Of a stretch of 64,000 bases of DNA, positions 58,839-64,000 are shown one piece after another. The notes below the pieces were generated by a model, which worked only from the letters and a program-made list of their open reading frames with translations, was not told the DNA's origin and searched no databases. The stretch spans positions 39,948,501 through 40,012,500 of the forward strand of contig JAZHRO010000013.1 of NCBI GenBank assembly GCA_037157565.1. Direction: 5' to 3'. The DNA is from Thalassia testudinum. Taxonomy: Eukaryota > Streptophyta > Magnoliopsida > Alismatales > Hydrocharitaceae. Position 1 is the first letter of the stretch. Every line of letters starts with the position of its first letter. The position numbers were made by a program, and so were the translations under genes.

Positions 58839-61502
58839 TGTAACGACCCGATTCCCGAGTCCCTACGAGACACGAGAACCGGACCGACTCGACTAATCCC
58901 AAGACCTGGTCGTCCAACGAGGAAGTAACCAAAAGAGCAGTAAAATAAACCACATTCAGCATGAATATAACTAACAGTAAGAAAATACAGCAGTAAGGAA
59001 AGAAACCACTACAGTATATACCACAACAACAGTAGAACAACATTCATAACATAATATGAAACTGCAGGTAAAGAAAAGTACAGCGGTAACAAGAATTACT
59101 CACTACAGTGGAACCAAAAAGAGGTACAAGAGAACAGTGGTAACTCTACTGGACCCTACTCGGCCCAGCGTCCTCTGCAGCCGCTGACCCTGGCTGCTCA
59201 ACACCTGGTCCTGAAAGGTAACGAGTGTAACACGTCAGCAAAACGCTGAGTAGAGTGGCAACTAAAACAAAAGAAACAGTAGTGTATAGTAGCTGTTATG
59301 TTCTGTTACTTTCTTTAATTACGTCTTTCTATTGTCTCACAATTTATCTATTCCTTAGATCCTTCACTTGATCTCGAATGTTCCTCGTGGGAACGATCTT
59401 GATTGCAGTCTTTTCCGAACAGTAGAAGTAGCATGTGGTGCTCTCCTGGACGGGAGAGTCTCCCGTGGTGATCCTACTCTCAGTCAACCACCCCAAGGTC
59501 ACGGACAGGCGTAACGGTGACTACGACACGCGCGATAAACACACAGGTAGCTAACCCGCACTGACACGCGATCAGTCGTTTCCGTTAACGGGTGCGCTCA
59601 AAGCACAGCACGGAACCAGTACAGGGCAGAGCCCTCTCAGTAACAGGGATCCAACCCCTCCACAGTAACCAAATAGGGGCCTTGCCCCTCCATAGTCCGC
59701 GCACCCTCGCCTGGCTACCCTGGTTTGCCCAGTGGGCCTAACAAGTCGGTGTAGGAGGCTAGCAGAACCTCGGGGCCCGTGGGGTAGCTAGTACCTCCCT
59801 ACACTAGTAGCTCTCCTCGGTACTACGTACACGAGGGCCAGCAAGTCGGTACAAAGTGGCTAGCCCTAACCCCGGGTCCGTGGGGCGGCTGGCTCCGCTC
59901 TGCACTAAACAGGTACAGGTACTTCCCTTGGTACTACGTACCCAAGAGACAGCACACTACCACATCTTTCTTTCTCAGTTCCATTCATTTCTCTTTCCAG
60001 GAGTTCCACTCCTAATTCCCCGTAGGGTTCCAGTTCTTTTAACTCAGCACATTCAGGTTTCACCTTCCCATTTTCACATTCATACATCCCATATTTCCAG
60101 ACATGCTCATTTATTCATAACAGGCAGCTGTTAAACCAATTTACAGGTAGCTATTATTTCCTTTCCACATTTTCCAAGACTGCAGTTATTCATACATTCC
60201 ACTAGTTCTTCCCATCCTAGGATTCATGCCATACCCTAGGATCTATCATACAATTTAGTTTTCCAGCCCTAGGATTCATGCAACACCCTAGGATCCATGC
60301 AACACCCTAGGATCTACCATTCATTCTAGTTTCTCATTCCTAGGATTCATGCAATGTCCTAGGTTCTATTTATGGTTCCATAATTAACAGATTATACTAA
60401 TAAACTTAAAAGCCACTCTACCGGTTACAACAGGAGTACTATGGGCGTGGTCGGGAATCCCGCGTGCCTCCGCAACCCCTGAGACTGCAACGGAACGGGG
60501 TCCTATCACAAGGATCAACACACAAGGAGTTTCTCAAAATAGTGTACAACTACTGTAGACGGGTAGAGGATGTAATTCCGAAAAGCACGCAACTCGAAAC
60601 GAGAAAACGGACTCCGAACGGGCCCTAAACGGGTCGAAAATGACGAAACAGTGCAAAATCAGACGTCTGGAACCTCTTCCAGACGTCTTAAAAAGTGGAT
60701 CAGAGGTTACCTTTTCTCTGCGTGGTCTCTCAGACGTCCAGAAGCCTGCGGGGGCGTCTGGCCTAGTTCCCAGACGTCCGATGGTCACCCCGGACGTCTG
60801 GAAGTCATTCCCGTCGTCTGGCACTGCAGCCAGACGTCTGATTCACGTTGGATGCGAATCTCAGAACCTGCGCGTACCCATTTCCTCTCTCTCTTAGCAC
60901 GGTCAGTCGAAGAAGAGGAAGAAAGACGGAATAACTCACCTTTCAGACGTCTGGACAGTCCTCCAGACGTCCTCCCCGTCGTCTGGTTGTTAGCCCAGAC
61001 GTCTGATTCTGGAGAAAATTCCAGAATCAGGGTGCGACTCGCCCTCCGCTCGCGACGCTCGCCCTCGTCGCGACTCGTCCGCCTGCTGCTCGAGCCGCAG
61101 TAGGCCTCCCGCGTCACCCCGCGTCCGCTGCTTCCCCCGCCGGCCGGCCCTAGCAGCCCCGGCGAGCTCGCCCTCACGGCCGAGCGCCTCTTCCCACGCG
61201 CAGCACCTCCTCCCATGCTCACCGCGGCTGTCGCTGCTGCTGCTCACTCGTGCTCGCTCTCGCGCACCGGCTGGAAGGAGAAGAGGAAGGGCGGAGGTGA
61301 CGGGAGTGAGGGGGAGGGCGTGGCCTTTTAAGGCCGCGCGAGGAGGAGAGAGAGAGTGGGACAGAGGGTGCAGGAGGGAGAGTGAAAAAGAGAGAGAGAT
61401 GCTCGCAGGTCTGCGCGCTCAGGTGCGCAGACGAAACACGCGTGCCGAAAATAACCGAATCCCAGACGTCTTAAAAACGTCTGAAGCCGCGCGTTCGTAA
61501 CA
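58839..61502 (+). mobile_element. T-family solo LTR, copy C (2664 bp)
   Basis: It starts TGTAACGACCCG and ends TTCGTAACA, with a perfect target duplication AGTGA (58834-58838, 61503-61507). It is in the same orientation as copy A and similar along its whole length, including hairpin units (59626-59700), minisatellite (60205-60375) and GACGTC arrays. No coding region is attached. Confidence 0.9.
60660..61005. promoter_or_regulatory. Phased GACGTC array, T copy C
   Basis: Sites start at 60662 and 60682; at 60733, 60753, 60773, 60793, 60813 and 60833 (an exact 20-bp step, two sites with one base changed); and at 60946, 60966, 60978 and 60998. A last pair lies at 61465/61477. Twenty bp is close to two DNA turns, so all sites would face the same side. 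Confidence 0.55.
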
Positions 61503-63479
61503 AGTGAACAGTCTTAGGCGGGTTGGCTTAAGTGTGGGTGAGCGGGGACCTCACCCCCATGTGTTCGAGGCAGTAAGCCCAGAGCAGAAAAATAACTTAT
61601 GCGGCGTCGGTTGCTCCTAATCCACGATGTGGGACTATATCCCATAGCTTTCTTTTGCGTGCGCCTACAGGTGAAGATGTCCTCAATTGGAATGGCAGCA
61701 AGTGGTGTGGTCTCTAATTGACCACCTGGGAGTGATCCTGGAGCGAGTTTGCACGACTTGGAGATGCAACCTGGGGGTTGCTTGGCCTTGAGCATGAAGA
61801 ACACGTCGGCGATAATTGTGTGGTAGCGGAGCGACGGCGTGGGACCTGAAATCAAGAACACGGGAGTTAAACCCCAATTAGAGCATTCAAAAGATTTGCC
61901 ATGGTGAGGCGAACTCAGTGGTGGTGGTTAGCAGACGTATGGTGGCTGGAGGATGTGCATTGATGGCGGAGGTGGAGGTGTAAAGGTGCGGTGTTTGGTG
62001 GGAGGTTAGGGTGAGCAAAAGGGGAAGTTAGGAGAGGGGTTTTATGCGGGTGGATGAGGCGGAGCTCGTAGGGTCGTTGGCGAGGTGTTTGTAGAGATGG
62101 AATGACGGAAAGGCCTCGCCGGAGATGTGGTCGGAGATGGAGACGAAGGTGGATGGCGTGTAGGTCGAGGATTGTTTTTTTGATTTTTGAATAAGGGAAA
62201 CTAATCTAGGAGACTAAGAAAACCTAACTAACCTACTCTAATGGTCAAAGCGGGTAGGATTGGCACCGGTTGTGGCTCGCCGGCATCGTGGAAGAGAAGT
62301 CTCCTAAGAGGGGAACGGCGGTGAAGAACGGGGAAGACTACCCTCATTTTGATTGACGAGGCGTGGAGGAAGACGAGCAATATGATGGGCAGGCCAATTT
62401 TGCCGTTGGTTGCCCTTAGAAAGATGGAGGAGGACTACTGGAGCTTGGTCGAAGAGGGGCCGGAGGTAGGGTTTGGAATATGTTTTTGGCCCCATACCTT
62501 GCTAAGGAGGTGAGGAATGTAATATGGGTCCTTTTATAGGTCTTAGAGAGGGGTTCCAAGCATGGAAGGAATCTTTCAAGCTTTGTCCAATTTGCACATG
62601 TGGGATACCCACATCTCCCATGCGTTCACGTGGGAGATTGGGAAAGAATTAAAACCCAAGACTAGGTTTAGATCGTAGGGAAATCTCTCAAGAGTCTCCC
62701 TTCCAAATTTGGAAGAGATTGGGCGAGAAATAAGGGAGAACTCCTTGATTAAAGGTCTTCGGAGTTGGGTTTAGGAGTTTGAAGGCGACGGGGACCTATT
62801 TGTGAAGAAGATGGTGAAGTTAGGGTGGCATTTGCAAATAATTTTGAAAGCTAGGGGTTTAAGTGAGAGAAGAAGAATCAGACTGGACCAAAATGTAAAC
62901 TATGTCAAGATGATCTCTGATTGAGCCCAAATCTTGATACAAATCTAATTTGAACCCAAGAAATCTGATGGTGAAGTCGGATTTAGTTTTTTACCAAGTT
63001 TGACTAGGTAATTTGCATGGAAACCTAAATTAGGGCAACTGTCTGTCTGAGACTGTTTTATGTCAAATTGGGTTTCAATGGTCAAATCAAAGGTACCAAA
63101 CCTTAAGGAATATTTTTCTATAATTTTTAGAAAGTTTAGGTGAATTTTATCTTCACCAGAACCTCAGTTAATTAAGAGGATCTATTTTTACGATTTTGAA
63201 TGTCATTTAGTTCTCAAACATGTGAAAACCCGTTTCGTTCTACATGAATCCACTTATTGGGCATTTATGACCATTTGACCTTTAATTAACCTCTGAGAAA
63301 TCCCGTGATTGTTCTGCAATTAGGATGTTCTATTAAAATTATAGTTTTACCCCTGTTTTACTATATCTCTCAGAATGGATTTTAAGTGAATTACAATCTT
63401 CTGGCGGTTATGTAGGAGCATTTATCAATGGAATATGACTAATTAAAGCTAAATATGGCTGATGATGACGTTATCATCA

Positions 63480-64000
63480 TTTGAGCCATAGCTCGATACT
63501 CGGACTCTACACTTGACCTAGATACCGCAGCCTGCTTCTTGCTCCTTGTCATAAGATTTCCAGCTACATAAGTGCAGAAATCGGTCGTGGATTTTTTGCT
63601 TGTAAGGCATCCCGCATAGTTGGAATCAAAATAGCTAATAACCTGCATAGGTGATCCTCTCCTGAATAATAAACCTCTGCCAGGCACCTTTTTAAGATAC
63701 CTAACAACTTGCATTGTGGCCTCCCAATGTTGCCTTGTAGGCTTGCTCATAAATTGACTCAATTTTTCAACAACTAATGAAATATTTGGCTTGGTAATAG
63801 TAAGGTAAAGTAATTTACCAACAAGCTATCAATATGATTTGCTATCTACCTGAGGGGATTCTACATCATATAGATGTCCTTTAGGATCCATAGGAATATT
63901 GGCAGGCTTGGCACCCAACATTCCCGTGTCCTTGAGAAGGTCAATAGCATATATTCATTGGGAAATCGTAATCCCATCCTTGCCACGAGCCACCTCGATG
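63480..64000 (-). pseudogene. Copia element J, RT end and RNase H (off right edge)
   Basis: Minus strand. From the edge inwards it reads the end of RT (DLLKDTGMLGAKPANIPMDP in a broken frame, LLYLTITKPNIS), then an open frame 63762-63480 with the RNase H blocks WEATMQVVRYLKKVPGRGL, SYFDSNYAGCLTSKKSTT and ESEYRAMAQ. It is of Ty1/copia type and was interrupted by the R solo LTR. Stops are present in the RT part. Confidence 0.85.

Larger units (their letters stand above)
58130..63479 (-). mobile_element. R-family solo LTR containing T copy C (R part about 2.68 kb)
   Basis: It begins TGTTGATCAGG and ends GTTATCATCA, with a perfect target duplication TTTGA (58125-58129, 63480-63484). The element is split at 58838/61508 by T copy C. 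It inserted into the RNase H frame of copia J. A minus-strand TATA-like box lies near 62530-62540. The large frames inside are not genes. Confidence 0.88.

Noticed and set aside
60660..61005. GACGTC array as a CRISPR-like repeat
   Set aside because: Units are far too short, spacers are not unique sequence of equal length, there are no cas genes, and the context is a plant LTR.

Overview
This is a plant nuclear window, probably from a monocot. It holds one recognisable host gene set in nested LTR retrotransposons. The monocot reading rests on the very GC-rich first exon of that gene and on the density of nested gypsy and copia elements; it is an inference. No bacterial, organellar, tRNA, rRNA or CRISPR features were seen.

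Host gene. A GT47 (exostosin-family, MUR3/xyloglucan-galactosyltransferase-like) glycosyltransferase lies on the + strand in two exons, 16928-17772 and 37691-38198. A phase-2 intron of 19,918 bp separates them. The intron began as about 3.0 kb. It was enlarged by a gypsy chromovirus-type element (called G3 here, 18494-35375, minus strand, perfect TTTCT target duplication). A second gypsy of the Tat type (G2, 22118-32158, plus strand) and a small copia-like element (H, 32919-34871) then landed inside G3. Two hAT-like MITEs landed inside the gag of G2.

Left flank (1-14707). A minus-strand gypsy element with long LTRs (about 2.65 kb, called R) has a short gag-only interior (G1). Its LTRs are split by later insertions: a solo R LTR (8231-11035), a solo LTR of a second long-LTR family called T (2744-5321), an LTR-like unit D (11325-13004), and another R LTR running off the left edge.

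Right flank (38199-64000). This holds a decayed + strand copia polyprotein interrupted by LTR-like unit E (a relative of D), a T solo LTR (46440-49113, minus), an R solo LTR (51833-54468), and AT-rich sequence without recognisable genes. At the right end is a three-level nest: a T solo LTR (58839-61502) inside an R solo LTR (58130-63479) inside a minus-strand copia RNase H.

The most unusual signal is an array of the palindrome CAGACGTCTG (GACGTC, the bZIP 'C-box' core). It recurs at a regular 20 bp step (or alternating 12/20 bp) inside the T LTRs and also inside the unrelated D/E units. This could be a shared regulatory module of retrotransposons that are otherwise not similar.

All boundaries were read by eye from terminal TG/CA motifs, target-site duplications and homologous copies within the window. 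Family names R, T, D/E, G1-G3 and H are local labels.
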